64,000 nt of DNA from Rugalucina vietnamica (GCA_964017185.1 OZ024870.1:30341621-30405620); one strand, 5' to 3'. Positions 34,371-47,035 are shown, numbered from the stretch's first letter. Program-made: numbers and translations. The notes: generated by a model not told the origin, from the sequence alone.

Positions 34371-35250
34371 ATGCCCCCAACTTCGGAAGAAGTTGAGGGG
34401 GCATATTGGTTTGGGTCTGTCCGTGCAGTGCAGTGAGTGAGTGCAGTCAGTCAGTCAGTCAGTCAGTCTGTGATGCGAGAGCACTCGGTCAGGAACTGTT
34501 TGAGCTAGGATCTTGAAACTTGGTATGTAGTTTGTATATGAAAATTAAGAGGACCCGTATTTTTTCTTTCAGGTAAATTCAAGGGGCTAGGGGCCAATTC
34601 TGTGAGAGTTATATCCCTTTTTAATTCTTGATAAAGTGAATAGATAGTGGATACCTTGTGTGCGCAACTCCCCTTACAGTTTTATTCCAATTCTCTTGAA
34701 ACTTTACAGATGTTGTGACCATGCTTTGAAGATATGCATGTGGTTTGGATATAATCCTCAGATTAATTTTTTGTCACTTTTTTCGCAATTTGAACTTAGC
34801 CATTTTTCGGGCATTTTGACAATGAAAGTGAATGGACAGTGGGTACCTTGTGTGCGCAACTCCTCTTACAGTTTCATGCCAATTCATTTAAAACTTTACA
34901 TGTATTATGGGCATGGTCTGAAGATATGCATGTGGTTTGGATATAATCCTTGGATTATTTTTTGCCATTTTTTTCCTAATTTGAACTTAGTAATTTTTTC
35001 GGGCATTTTAGTGAATGGATAGAGGGTACCTTGTATGATAAACTCATCCTACAATTTAATACTGATACTTTTGAAACTTTGCAGACATTGTGACCATGCT
35101 TTGAAGATATGCATGTGGTTGGGATATACTCCTCAGATTAATTTTTGTCACTTTTTTTACAATTTGAATTTAGTCATTTTTCGGACATTTTTACATCTTG
35201 AAAGTGGCTTACCAGTTGGGGGCATAGTGTTTCATAAACACATTTTCTAG
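34371..35250 (-). mobile_element. Family D element (first copy)
   Basis: A hairpin at 34371-34404 (ATGCCCCCAACTTC-GGAA-GAAGTTGAGGGGGCAT) is followed by a GTCA/GTGA run (34430-34470). Three to four tandem units of about 190 bp come next ('gtgtgcgcaactcc', 'gatatgcatgtggtttggat'). The far end, 'ttgggggcatagtgtttcat', repeats the hairpin arm as a subterminal inverted repeat. It lies in the opposite orientation to 39745-40996. Confidence 0.8.
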
Positions 35251-35734
35251 TTTTTAGGGTGATCTCAATTAGAACAGAACCAGCAAACTGTTTATTACAC
35301 AAACGCTCAGTAATACTATATAAGCTAAGTATAAACACAAATAAAATTATGAGTATTATAGAAAATGTGTTATTAACATAGTAAAATGTTATGCAATTTT
35401 TAAAAAAAATGGTACAAAAATATAGCACTTGTTTCATATAAAAACGTAACATCACAGTCCGGAACAGTAAGTAACCCATTTAGTAACTCATGTCTAGTAA
35501 AAAGGGGGAAAAACGATGATTTCTTCTTAATATAACATGCTCAGGGTATTGATTTCTGAGTCCCTTTTTACAACCCGAGTATGGTATTCTGTATATAATT
35601 TCATAAAGTTCACGTACTGTATACTTTGCTCTTCCATAAAAGTATTGCCACCACATTTAAAGAACATGTAAACAAAATATAGTGAAAAATTGACTATAAA
35701 TTTCATAAAGAAGAGGACCAATTGTCCTGTAAAC
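35251..35734. other. Unassigned AT-rich stretch
   Basis: No ORF, repeat or homology recognised. Confidence 0.3.
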
Positions 35735-37174
35735 GCTCACCTGAGATCTGGGGTATATTCCAATAAACAAGACCTTGTCGTAAAATAGGTCAAGGTCAAC
35801 ACAGGATCATAATTTATGTACATATTGCAGTACTCTAGTCCACAATGTTACATGCCAAGTTTTGTTGAAATTGGTCCATCGGTTCCGGAGAAGAAGATTT
35901 TTGAAGAGGTTTTACCACATATGGGCATGGCGGCCATCTTGGCCAGGTGACCTGAATTATTTATGTACACATTGGTTCCCCCTTCATCCTCTTCATATAG
36001 ATGCTTCATATCAAATTTGGCTTTAATTGGCCAAATGGTTTCAGAGAAGAAGATCTTTGAATATTACAAGATACAAGATAGCATGAATATTATGGTAATA
36101 TACAATGTCATGGTAAGATACCATGAATATTATGGTAATATACATGGTAAGATACCATAAATATTATGGTAATATACATGTGTATTGCCCTGGGGTGGGG
36201 GCAGACCAGCCCCTGGGGTCCAATTTTTTCAGAATCACAAATCTTCAGTTAACATGCCCATTTCCTTAAAGTTTTTCCCTTCAAATGACATTTTGACAAT
36301 TTACCCCATTAAAAAGCATTTGCCACCTGTGTTGACCTTGCCATAAAATAGGTCAAGGTCATCCCAGGGTCATGATTTATATAATCTTTGTAGAGCTCCT
36401 TTCCCTTATGCTTCATGCCAAGTTTCAAAATTTCAGTTTAACGTCCCCTTCAAGATAATTTCAGCTCATATGAGACGGACCAATCAGTAGGTGGACGAAA
36501 ACGGGAGAACTCCGAGAAAAAAACACCTGGCACACCCGCAAGCAGAACTTAGGCCAGTGTGGGGCTCGAACCCATGCAAGACACAGCAGTGAAATGATCG
36601 AGTGATTAAGAAACAATGCTCTTAACCGCTCGACCACAGGGGCCGCTCAAGCTGTTTAAGAGAAGATGTTTGAACATTAAGGTAATATACATATAATGCA
36701 CCGGGCTGGGGGGCAGACCAGCCCCTTGGGTCCAATTTTTTTCAGAATCACAAATCTTTAGTCCATTTGCCCATTTCCTTCAAGTTTTTCCCTTCAAATG
36801 AAATTTTGACAATTTTTCCCATTCAAATGCATGGGCGGCCTAATTGTCATCCCAGGGTCATGAATTATACAAACTTTGTAGAGCTCCTCATGCCAAGTTT
36901 CAAAATCATAGGCCTTCTGGTTCTGGAAAAAGATTTTCAAAGTTTTTTTTTTTTCTATTTATAGCCATGGTGTCCATCTTGGTCATGTGCCTGAACCATT
37001 TATACATACTTTTGTTTCCCTTTCCTAAGGATGCTCCACATGATGTTTGGCAATGATTGGCAAAGTGGTTTCAGAGGAAATCTTTGAAATTGTGGACGAC
37101 GACGGACTACGGACGGACGCCGGAGTATGGCCATCCTATAAGCTCACCTTGTGAGCCTTCAGCGCAGGTGAGCT
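35735..37174 (+). mobile_element. Family A element, shorter copy with both ends
   Basis: The left subterminal GCTCACCTGAG at 35735 pairs with the right hairpin (37141-37174, AGCTCACCT...AGGTGAGCT). Units of the 455-bp family start near 35785, 36344 and 36845. A GACGGAC run (37095-37118) precedes the hairpin. Three tandem units of about 42 bp ('gaatattatggtaatataca') lie at 36060-36180, and a SINE is nested at 36427-36655. Confidence 0.75.
36427..36655 (-). mobile_element. tRNA-derived SINE nested in the family A element
   Basis: The minus strand head 'cctgtggtcgagcggttaag' (A box) and B box 'gggttcgagccccac' match the SINE at 10627-10909. It splits a family A unit right after 'gccaagtttcaaaa'. 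Confidence 0.8.
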
Positions 37175-37517
37175 AAAATATGCTTAAAGGTATATTTCTG
37201 AAAAAAATCTGTTCATGGTTGATCATGTTTTCGATATGACTCTGCAGTTTTTCTTTACTGACTTGTCCCTGTCTAATTTCAGCAGGTGTACCTTTGTAGA
37301 AAAAGAAATTTAAAGCTGAAAGTTTGCTATCTTGAGATTTGTGTCGTTTGTTCTTTGTCATGCTTATATTCAAGCCCTGAGAAACTATGCACAATGTCAC
37401 TTGATTGTGAGTGCTATTGACTTTCTATTCAACTTATTGATATGCTCACAGTTTGAGCAATTTTTCTGCTCTGTTTTAATAATATAAATAGCTCTATGAT
37501 TAATCTCACACCCTCAT

Positions 37518-40500
37518 TTACTCCCATGGTCCCCAAAAACCACCGAGAAGTTTTGGATTTGCCCTTGGATCATCTTTGGGGTACCGGCATGGAACTGCTG
37601 TGGCTTGGTAATCTGACAATTTCTTCAACATCATTTTAACAATATCTGGCTTCTGATCGGATAAATCATTATGTTCATTTGGATCAGCTGTTATGTTGAA
37701 TAACCAGACGTTTTTCTGGGGTTTCTGTATGTTTGTATCATCATAAATTGGAGATATTCCAGCATATGGCGGTGGTATCCAACTTCCGTTACCTAAGAAA
37801 AACAGATATATTAACTGCTTATTATGATCATAGACAGACAGACAATAGTTTATTATAGTCTCACTTCCACATATATAGATGTACAAACAGCAATATATGA
37901 TAGAAACATTCTTGTTAAGAATTATGACAGACTTCTTGAATCAATAAATAAAATGCATTACACAATAAGTGTCTACAAATTATATGTACACCAATCAAGA
38001 TGCTTCCACCTTACAAGATGGCGCCGCCAAAACACGCAACTCAAGTGGCTGGGCGTTTTCCCTACCCACAAGAGCCACTAATCTGGACAAACGCCGATGT
38101 GGTCAGTGGAAATGATATCAGCCGAACGGCCCACGCACCACCACGCCACTCGCATGCGAGAAACATGTGGCGGAAACCAATGTCAAGACAGCATGCCCCA
38201 AACCGACCGCCGCAGAGGTGCACAGCCCGTGCAGTTGAGTTACAAATTTCAAAAAGCCTGAACTATTCCAGTTATGTACATAAAACGTTACAAACATCTA
38301 GAGGCATATACCCAAAACACAGTACAAATAATTATATACAAATTATTGAAACAAAATTTTACATGAATACTAATATGTACAACCTTCTGAAATGGTAATA
38401 TGATTACTTATATGGTTGTTTGCGTCTTTCTGATAAAATGGCTTTGCAGACTTATTACTGGAATTATTTCACAGCTAAAAATGCAAATTAATTTATCCTG
38501 TCTTGTTTTTGCATAAACGTCTGGTACATGCTGTCTAAATTTTGCAAACCCAGGCTCCCTAATTTGAAGGTATAAGGGATAATCTAGCAAAACCACTAGA
38601 TTTTCACAATTGCTCTATCTATATGATTAACCTTGTAAAGCTATTTTTCTACATACACTAATACTCTCCATGGATCAAGATGGATTTGATTTATCATGTC
38701 TTTAACTCTATCCTTCCATCATCTTGTCATCATTAATTCTAGTAAATATGCAGATAATAAAACATATGAAAATGTACATAAAATACCAAACAGAGAGAAA
38801 CAAAAGAGAACTACTTCATTGGAATGGTCAGTAACACATTATAAACAAATTACTGAGTGTCCACTTAAAAAACAAACTTAAAATAGGGCCAAGTGCATAA
38901 ATCTAATTAATGGCACCAAGTATTTGTATATACTTAATCTTTCCAGTACTTATGAAGACAAAAGTAATATTTATTTATCTAACCTGGATTGCCTGTGATA
39001 ATTTTCCAGTCTCCACTCCGCAGAGCAGCTCGTCGTGTTGTATCAAATGTAACATTAGGTAGAGGTGTTCCAGCGGGCTTAAACAACGGGTCTATGTTGT
39101 GGAGAATGTCTTTACGAGGGCTTGCAGATTTCTTGCTGTAAAGAAAAATAGATAAGAGCTTGTTAAATTCAATTTTATTTTAGATGCTTGGAGTTGATTT
39201 TCCAAAGTACTTCATATTCCATTCAGAGCTGTATTATTTATTTATTTATTTATTTTTTTCATATTTAAGCTTTAAAATTTCTGAACATAGCGTTATTATC
39301 ATCAAAATCATGTGAAATTCAAAGTGTCTGAACTTAAGTGCAAATAGTTTAAAAACAAAATATAAAATTATTGTTTCACTCACTTGATTGTATCCCACTG
39401 ATTAAAGCCATCCAATGGTTTGGTTCCATTCAAATTCCCTCCAGCTATATGGACCAGAGTCGGGAACCAGTCTGTCACATGCATTAGGTCATGTGATGCC
39501 TTTCCTACAGCACCATCACTTAGAAGCTTGCTGTGGACAAAGCCCACTCCATGGACACCTCCCTCCCAAAGGGAAGCTTTCCAGCCTCTCAATGGATAAT
39601 TGTTGCCACCCTCATGAATCTGTCCCCCATTATCTGCAAATTTATAAAACCAGATATTCCAAGCAGTAAACATATGCATTTCTCCTTAGAAATCATCATA
39701 ATAAATTTAACAGAACATTAATTAGAATCTTATTCTAGTAATAACTAGAAAATGTGTTTATGAAACACTATGCCCCCAACTGGTAAGTCACTTTCAAGAT
39801 GTGAAAATGTCCGAAAAATGACTAAGTTTAAATTGCAAAAAAGTGACAAAAATTAATCTGAGGAGTATATCCCAATCACATGCATATCTTTAAAGCATGG
39901 TCTCAATGTCTGTAAAGTTTCAAAAGTATCGGTATTAAATTGTAGGAGGAGTTGCACACACACAAGGTATCCTATAGCCATTCACGAAAATGCCCGAAAA
40001 AATGACTAAGTTCAAATTGTGAAAAATGACAAAAAATAATCTGAGGATTATATCCAAACCATATGCATATCTTCAGACCATGCCAATAACACATGTAAAG
40101 TTTTAAATGAATTGGCATGAAACTGTATGAGGAGTTGCGCACTCAAGGTACCCACTGTCCATTCACTTTCATTGTCAAAATGCCGGAAAAATGGCTAAAT
40201 TCAAATTGCGAAAAAAGTGACAAAAATTAATCAGGGTTATATCCAAACCACATGCATATCTTCAAAGCATGGTCACAATGTATGTAAAGTTTCAAAAGTA
40301 TCCATATTAAACTGTAGGAAGAGTTGCGCACACAAGGTACCCTTAACTCATTCACTAAAATGCTTGAAAAATGACTAAGTTCAAATTGTGAAAATAAAGC
40401 AAAAAATAATCCAAGGATTATATCCAAAACACATGCATATCTTCAGACCATGCTCATAATACATGTACATGTAAAGTTTTAAAAGAATTGGCATGAAACT

Positions 40501-43500
40501 GTAGGAGGAGTTGTACACACAAGGTACCCACTGTATTTTCACCTTCATTGTCAAAATGCCTGAAAAATGGCTAAGTTCAAATTGCGAAAAAAGTTACAAA
40601 AATTAATCTGAGGATTATATCCAAACCACATGCATATCTTCAAAGCATGGTCACAACGTCTATAAAGTTTCAAGAGAATCCATATTAAACTGTAGGAGGA
40701 GTTGCGAACACAAGGTACCCACTATCTATTCACTTTATGAAGAATTAAAAAGGGACATAACTCTCACAGAATGGGCCCCTAGCCCCTTGAATTTACCTGA
40801 AAGAAAAAAATATGGGTCCTCTTAATTTTCATAAACAAACTACATACCAAATTTCAAGATCCTAGCTCTAACGGTTCCTGACCGAATGCTAAGCGTTATT
40901 CACACACTGGTAGCACTAGACGGACAGACAGACCCAAACCAATATGCCCCTTCAACTTCTTCAAAGTTGGGGAACTTCTTCAAAGTAAGGGGCATAAAAA
41001 TGGTTTTCACCCCACACACTCTCTCTCTCTGTCTCAGTGAGTGTGTGGAGAACTATACTTGTACATGTTGTTTTAACAACCTGTTGGCTGCGCAGAATTT
41101 ATAAGAGCCTTATATTAAACAATAAGTACAAAAAAGCATTTTTATGAAAAATTAAAACTGAAGCTCTACTGTATATATCTATTCAATTTGTGAACAAATG
41201 AATGGTTTTATACCTGTTGAGAAAATTGTTACAGTATTATCCCAGATACCCTTAGCCTTGAACGCTTCTGTAATATTCCCAACAGCTTCATCCATTGCAG
41301 AAGCCATTCCTATTTGAAAACAACATGGTCAAATGCTGATTTAATGTGCATAATACTTGGTAAGGTAATGAGGGTGTCACAGTATCAATAGATACATGTA
41401 GATAGGTGTAACAAGAACAAAAAGCCATCACTTCATGAAACGAATTTCACCTGAAATGAAATCACCTACAGAGAATTTATTCTGTCACATGAAAAGGAAT
41501 TAAATCTACTGTGCTTGAATTGACCCACTGTTGTGTAAGAACTGGTTCAAAATGTTCAAATAATTCCAACAGTTATATACAGTTGTTGTTCTTCTTCATA
41601 AATAATCACACAGAATCTTACCTGCATATTGTTTCCGGTTGTGATTCAGTATATTTGGATATCTGTCAGTATATTTCTTAGGAACTTGCAATGGAGCATG
41701 CACCGCTTGAAAAGGCAAGTAGATAAACAAAGGCTGAAACCAAACAATAAAGAAATTATTGTCAACAAAACATTACTAAAACACGCCCATGCAATATATG
41801 GAGATTTTTTGATCTGTTAAAATTGAAAATTTTGTTCGAAATAAAAAAAAGAAGATGTTTTTTATATATTTGGTCCAAACATTGATTGTGGGTACACGTT
41901 AGAACCGCTTTGTCGAGGCGGTTCTTAAGAGTATCCACAACCTATGTTTTGGACCAAATATAAGAAAAATAGGTATACCCCTTCATACCCAAGTTTTGCT
42001 ATATAAAAGTGGGTATACATTACACGGACATGTTTTCCTGATGTGCTTGCTTGACACTATTTGGAAATGATCTTAAAAACTTAATTTTCCCTAATTTTTG
42101 CAATTTCAGTGCCTCGCGATTTCAAAGATCTTGCTTAATAAAATGAAATACTTACAAAAGGTTTTAAGAATGCACATGCCCTCTCACAAATTCAAAAGCT
42201 CACTAATAATTTGTAAATAGATAATTCGCGAGAAATAAAGTCACACAAAAAAATTCCGAATTTTCAGTAGGTGTTTAAAATTTCAAGTTTTTTCTTCTAT
42301 TCTTTGTTCAAAATTTTTCCTACTTTACAAATAAAATCTTTTTAAAAAATAATTCTATATCACAATCCTGTCTGAGTATCTGAGTCTTTCATTGAACATA
42401 TTCATTATTACACAAGATCTACAGACAACACATAAGGAAAACATGTCCGTGCACTGAGTACCCCTTAAACCTCACTTCTTTATAGTAAAACTGGGGTATG
42501 CTTGGGTACACATATTTTTCTTATTTTTGGTCCAAAACATAGATTGTGAGTACTCACTAGAACCGCCTCAGCAAGGCAGTTCTTCTAACGTGTATCCACA
42601 ATCAATGATTTGAACAAAAATAAGAACAGCGTCGATTTTTTTCTGATATAAAGTTTCATTTTTGTAGCTTTAAAATGCCTGTTTATTACATGGGTATGTT
42701 TTTGTAATGATACCTTGTCTCCATCATGATTCTTGACAATGTCAATAACTTTATCTGCAAACAGCTCTGAGGAGTAACTGCCATTTGCAAAAGTAGGGTT
42801 AGTGTTGTCTCTGAGGTCCATCCCACAGAAACTATTGTAACATCTGCCGTGGGTGTAGTAATCTTCACTGCCTGTTAGATAACCTAGAGAGAGATGGGAT
42901 AAAAACATTCTTTTGAGAAACAGAGATAAATTTTGTTGATTTTTTTTCTCCAAAACTGAGCACAACCTATGATAAGTTAGATATTTTAAAGTGAGAAATA
43001 GAGATTTCAGATGAAGGCAAACCATACATCTAGATTTTTTTTCTAAATAATATATAAATCCCACATTATTCTGTGAATTATTCTGTGTATAGCAAATGTT
43101 AAAATGAGTTTGTCTAAAATATAGCTAATAAAGCCTAATATTCCTTGCTTTTTCAAAAAACAATGTACAATATTTTCACATGGCTGGTCCGTCAATGTTA
43201 GACTTAATTTTGACACTTGATTTTGTTCTAAAACTGCTCATGAAGTTGAACCTACCAAAGTAAGAATCAAATCCACGACTGTTTGGTAGATAGTCTTTCT
43301 TGTACATGCCAACATGCCATTTCCCAACAGCATGGGTAGAATATCCCGATTCTTTCATTTTGTCAGCAATGGTAGGGCTATCCAAGGGGAGACCATTTGG
43401 TTGGGTTGGCCAGATAATGCCATGCTGCAAACCTGTGTGAATCTGAAAGACAAATGAATTGATCATTCTATTAGAACCATTAGGCAACTTTCTGATTCTT

Positions 43501-44311
43501 CGTGTATCATAAGACATGAAAATATGTAGCCTGAAGTTGTGATTTACTGTTTGAAAATATTATGATATTTGGGAGTTCAAACTGAGCTAAGATTTATTTG
43601 TTATTGTCACAGCATCATGTTACCATACAATATAGTGTCTCTTGTGGGAGTTTACATAACGGTTAGATGTTGGTTTATATCTGTTTACAAATGCAATCCA
43701 CAAAATCACAAGATGGTAATTAATATTAAAAGAATAAAGAAACACTAACACTTTAATTAAAAAAGTGGTAGTAATTATCATATCTGAGCGGCTGCATGGG
43801 AAAATCAACAATCTGCATAGGCCAAAACAAAGGTGCAGATCAGACTCACCGTGAGTAACTGCGAAGCTGATCAGCGCCTTTGTTTTCGCTACATGGATAG
43901 TACAATTCCTCTACTTTCTAAATCCAAAATTTCCAGCATCTAACCATCTTCTGTGACTGTACAGCCCAGTTTGTGTCAGAACCAGTCGAAAAACCCCCAA
44001 GACCGGTTTTCTCACACACAGACTCTGACATTTATCATTTTAGAATCAAATGAAAACGGTACTTGATATCTTCCTGACAGTAGCTGACTTCGTGTTGGTG
44101 TGCAAATGGGCTGAATGTAGTAGTTCTCAAGCTTGATTCCCTCATCTGCCAACTTGTTCAGGTTTGGTGTCTTTATCTCGGACCCGTGATAACCAATGTC
44201 ATGCCAACCGTAGTCATCAGCCAGAATGAAGAGGATGTTTGGTTGCTTACTCTCACATTGAATTAGAAAAGTTGATACCAAAAGGCAACAAACAAGTTGA
44301 AAATGTATCAT
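37518..44311 (-). CDS. ARSB-like: Arylsulfatase B-like gene, copy 2, eight exons, complete
   Basis: The exons (minus strand) are 44063-44311, 43256-43442, 42714-42883, 41622-41733, 41214-41309, 39384-39633, 38984-39135 and 37518-37792. Lengths 249, 187, 170, 112, 96, 250, 152 and 275 sum to 1491, giving 496 residues plus stop, with GT-AG at every junction. A signal peptide (residues 1-21) is followed by [15 protein letters not shown] (metal-binding Asp pair) and [13 protein letters not shown], whose Cys70 would become formylglycine. Then come [60 protein letters not shown], and a C-terminal region with [19 protein letters not shown]. These are the family landmarks of ARSB, which removes 4-sulfate from N-acetylgalactosamine in glycosaminoglycans. 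The substrate here is inferred. Introns carry MITEs, a family D element and a LINE-like tail. Confidence 0.9.
37820..38400 (-). mobile_element. Possible LINE 3' end in sulfatase intron 7
   Basis: The minus strand ends 'agactataataaactattgt' followed by (CTGT)n at 37837-37850, a typical LINE-type tail. The GC-richer part at 38000-38230 has no recognisable protein. Confidence 0.35.
39745..40996 (+). mobile_element. Family D element (second copy) in sulfatase intron 5
   Basis: The left end 'ctagaaaatgtgtttatgaa' followed by CTATGCCCCCAAC pairs with the right hairpin near 40945-40996 (diverged: TATGCCCCTTCAAC...GGGGCATAA). Five to six units of about 180 bp carry 'ggaggagttgcgcacacaag' and 'atccaaaccacatgcatatc'. 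Inverted relative to 34371-35250. Confidence 0.8.
41770..42043. mobile_element. Q-type MITE in sulfatase copy 2, intron 3
   Basis: It runs from 'actaaaacacgcccatgcaa' to 'cacggacatgttttcctgat', with the hairpin 'attgtgggtacacgttagaa' near 41885. It ends about 37 bp from the exon 4 acceptor. Confidence 0.75.
42434..42710. mobile_element. Q-type MITE abutting the exon 3 donor of sulfatase copy 2
   Basis: It starts 'aaggaaaacatgtccgtgca' and ends 'atgggtatgtttttgtaat', about 4-5 bp from the GT donor at 42713. The hairpin core lies at 42530-42610. Confidence 0.75.
43785..44026. mobile_element. P-type MITE in intron 1 of sulfatase copy 2
   Basis: It sits at the same position and in the same orientation as 13391-13628 in copy 1, with the same TTATCAT flanks. 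Shared by descent through the gene duplication. Confidence 0.8.
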
Positions 44312-45159
44312 AGCTGCTTCATAAGTCTATTAGACTTCCTGTAAAAACAATGATCCAATTGTACGAAAAAAAAAATGCCATCCAACGGTACAATTTGTGT
44401 GTGCGATACTGCTGTTAAAGTTAAGATATTATCAACCTATGGAAACGGTGTATTAGAAAAACGGTGAATCAACGGGGGTTAATCGGAAAAATGTGAACCA
44501 TCGGGCGAGGTGTCGGTGACACATCGGGATTTACAATGGCGACACGGTACGTAGTTTTAATTTTCTTTTTGTTTTGTTCCGACATGGCTGGGTGACGTTG
44601 TATGTCAAAATTCTGTTTGCTGCAGGAGCTGTAGAAATCATTATTGTTCTTTATTATGTAAACAGTTTGTAAATAAATATTCCAAGAAACGCGTGATTGT
44701 GCGCCCCATTTTAGAGGGCATGCCTTTCAAGGTCACGAAAACACATTTTCGTTTGATTTTCTAGTAAAAGAAATGGACCAAGAAGGTCACGTTGGTATTT
44801 GCAAATGAATAATAGTATACTGGAAAATTCCCACAAAAAATAAAGTCTCGCCAAGCATTGCAAAGGGAGTTAATGCTAGGTGCATTTACATAATGTGAGG
44901 CATCGGGCAAGTTGTGTGAGACAACGGGGCGAATTTTGTGAGTCATCGGGCAATCAAAACTTATTGCATTAATTTCCGATTATAAACACTCTAGAGCTAT
45001 TTTTGATCAAGGTAATTTCATATTCCGTGTCATCTTCGACCCGGTAATTTCATATTCCGCATCATCTTCGACCCTTTCTTGTTGGGAAATTAAAGAGCTA
45101 GACCGACAAGAGTAAAACGCTAGCTAGTGTAAAACGCGATGCAAATTTGTTGCAGACCA

Positions 45160-45940
45160 TCAAGACCTCGCTACGCTTCTACTACGTCTTCTCTACGTCC
45201 TCGCTGCGTCCATCAAGTTCTCGACAAGACCATACCACGCTTCTTGTACGTCCTTACCGCGTCCTAGAAGACTGCACTGCGTTCTTATCACGTCCTAGCG
45301 GTTCCTAACACGTCCTTAGTAGGTTCTTATCACGTTCACACCAGGTTCGAACTACGTCCTCCACGTTTTATTAATTTTGTTTCAATTGTCCCGTACCCTC
45401 AAGCAATTGCTTTCGCTTTTATTTAAATCATATCGAAATCGAAAACATGAACAGAGATGTACTCTTGCAACTTGCTCTCCTTCAATGACATCATGCCTTA
45501 CTTGGTGCACAGGCTGCACTTGTGCTATTTCACAGAAGGAGAAATAGAAGGACAAGATCTTGTTGGCTTCAGCATGGGCATTACGACCGACTGCTAGCGG
45601 TGTTGAGGACAATATATACGACTGATTAATATACGGTATTTACAGTTAGAACGTGCTGGAAACGTAGTTCGCGCGTGGTATGAACTGCTTGGTCTTTGTG
45701 AGGACGTAGCAAGGACGTAGTAGAAACGGGATGAACTTGGTGAGCGCGTATTAAGGACGTAGTGGAAACGTGAAGGACGTAGTAAGGACGTGGTGCGGAC
45801 GTTATAAGGACGTGGCGGGGACGTAGTAAGGACGTAGTGGGAACTTAGAAATCCGAAATTGTTTCATTTTGACCCCGTCCTCGCCACGTTCTGGAATTTT
45901 TAGAACGTGGTAAGGACGTGGTGAGAACGTGGTCCAGTGT
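45160..45940. repeat. Foldback arms made of the word AAGGACGTAGTA
   Basis: The right arm (45655-45940) repeats AAGGACGTAGTA-like 12-mers about 15 times. The left arm (45160-45372) has the same words in reverse complement (TACGTCCTT and variants). The spacer 45373-45654 is non-coding. Confidence 0.75.
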
Positions 45941-45944
45941 AGAC

Positions 45945-46265
45945 GTAACATAAGTGAGAGTTACAATTATACGCAAGCACATGACGTAGATACGTATGCG
46001 CATTACTGTAACTCGTGCTGTTTGGCCTTGTTACTCGAGTTACTTTTTGCGATCTCGCCACGGCGAGAGCGCATATATAATTGAACAGGACTGGAATCTT
46101 GTTGTAACATAAGTGAGAGTTACAATTATACACAAGCACATGACGTAGATACGTATGCGCATTACTGTAACTCGTGCTGTTTGGCCTTGTTACTCGAGTT
46201 ACTTTTTGCGATCTCGCCACGGCGAGAGCGCATATATAATTGAACAGGACTGGAATCTTGTTGTA
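45945..46265 (+). repeat. 159-bp tandem duplication
   Basis: 45945-46103 and 46104-46262 are identical except for one clear change ('atacgcaag' versus 'atacacaag'). A very recent event. Confidence 0.9.
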
Positions 46266-46688
46266 AATCGACCACACTTCCGGTCGTACTTGATTGGACA
46301 AGGCAGCTTCGACTGGGTCACACTAAATAGCGCATGCCGGCTCGGGTATGAAAGCTCACGTTGAACCGAGCTATCAGAGTCTTTTCGGTCTGTGGTTATC
46401 GCCGTGAATTTATACGTGGTCATACAATGAAATTAGTGCTGAGAGATCGCAAGCGTTTTGGAAACGCTTATACTTGTGTTACTCGGATAGTCATGTCGAA
46501 AATCCTCATTTTTCCCATGAGAAAATAAATGTCCAGTCGTGTGAACTGAGCAACAAAAGGAGACCGAACCTAAAGTTAACATCAATTAATACCGTCAGGT
46601 ATGCATTGTCCCGGTATATTGTAAAGCTAATCAAACTTGGAAACCTGTCGAAATGTCATGTTTTAAGAATAAGTTATTATTATTGAAA

Positions 46689-46689
<1 letters not shown>

Positions 46690-46736
<47 letters not shown>

Positions 46737-46748
46737 TTATAATTATTA

Positions 46749-46786
<38 letters not shown>

Positions 46787-46787
46787 G
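46690..46787 (+). repeat. (ATT)n microsatellite
   Basis: About 100 bases of TTATTA with rare interruptions. It sits at the tail end of the minus-strand SINE that follows. Confidence 0.95.
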
Positions 46788-47035
46788 ATTAAGTTTTACG
46801 TGCCTTAAAAGCCAATTATTTCACTCATTAACAAATCAGTAGGTGGGGCGAAAATAGGAGTACTCCAGGAAAAAGCACCTGACACACATGCAAGCAGAAC
46901 TTGATTTGTCCCACATGTGACCCGTGCGGGGCTCGAACCCTACACGGCGCTCGTGGGGATCGAACCCAGGACCTCTCGCTCCAGAGTGACAGTCCGACGC
47001 TCTACCGCTTCAGCTACCGCGCTCTACTAGCGGGG
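46787..47035 (-). mobile_element. Composite tRNA-derived SINE with two B boxes
   Basis: The minus strand begins with a tRNA-like head 'gcgcggtagctgaagcggta' and B box GGTTCGATCCC. It then joins a second B box 'agggttcgagccccgc' and the body shared with 10627-10909. One tRNA-like head seems to have replaced or inserted into another. Not a functional tRNA gene: no CCA-end context or proper acceptor stem was found. Confidence 0.7.

Noticed and set aside
34660..35250. ORFs with repeated [15 protein letters not shown]
   Set aside because: They are family D units; the same peptide appears at 26137-26861 and 40227-40427.
38000..38398. 132-codon plus-strand ORF in sulfatase intron 7
   Set aside because: It lies in a GC-richer stretch with no recognisable domain, next to a LINE-like tail; no splice or homology support.
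45900..46301. 133-codon ORF with an internal repeat
   Set aside because: It is produced by the 159-bp tandem duplication (a multiple of three), with no protein likeness.
46940..47030. Possible tRNA gene
   Set aside because: A and B boxes are present, but the sequence is a SINE head fused to a SINE body, and the acceptor stem does not pair convincingly.
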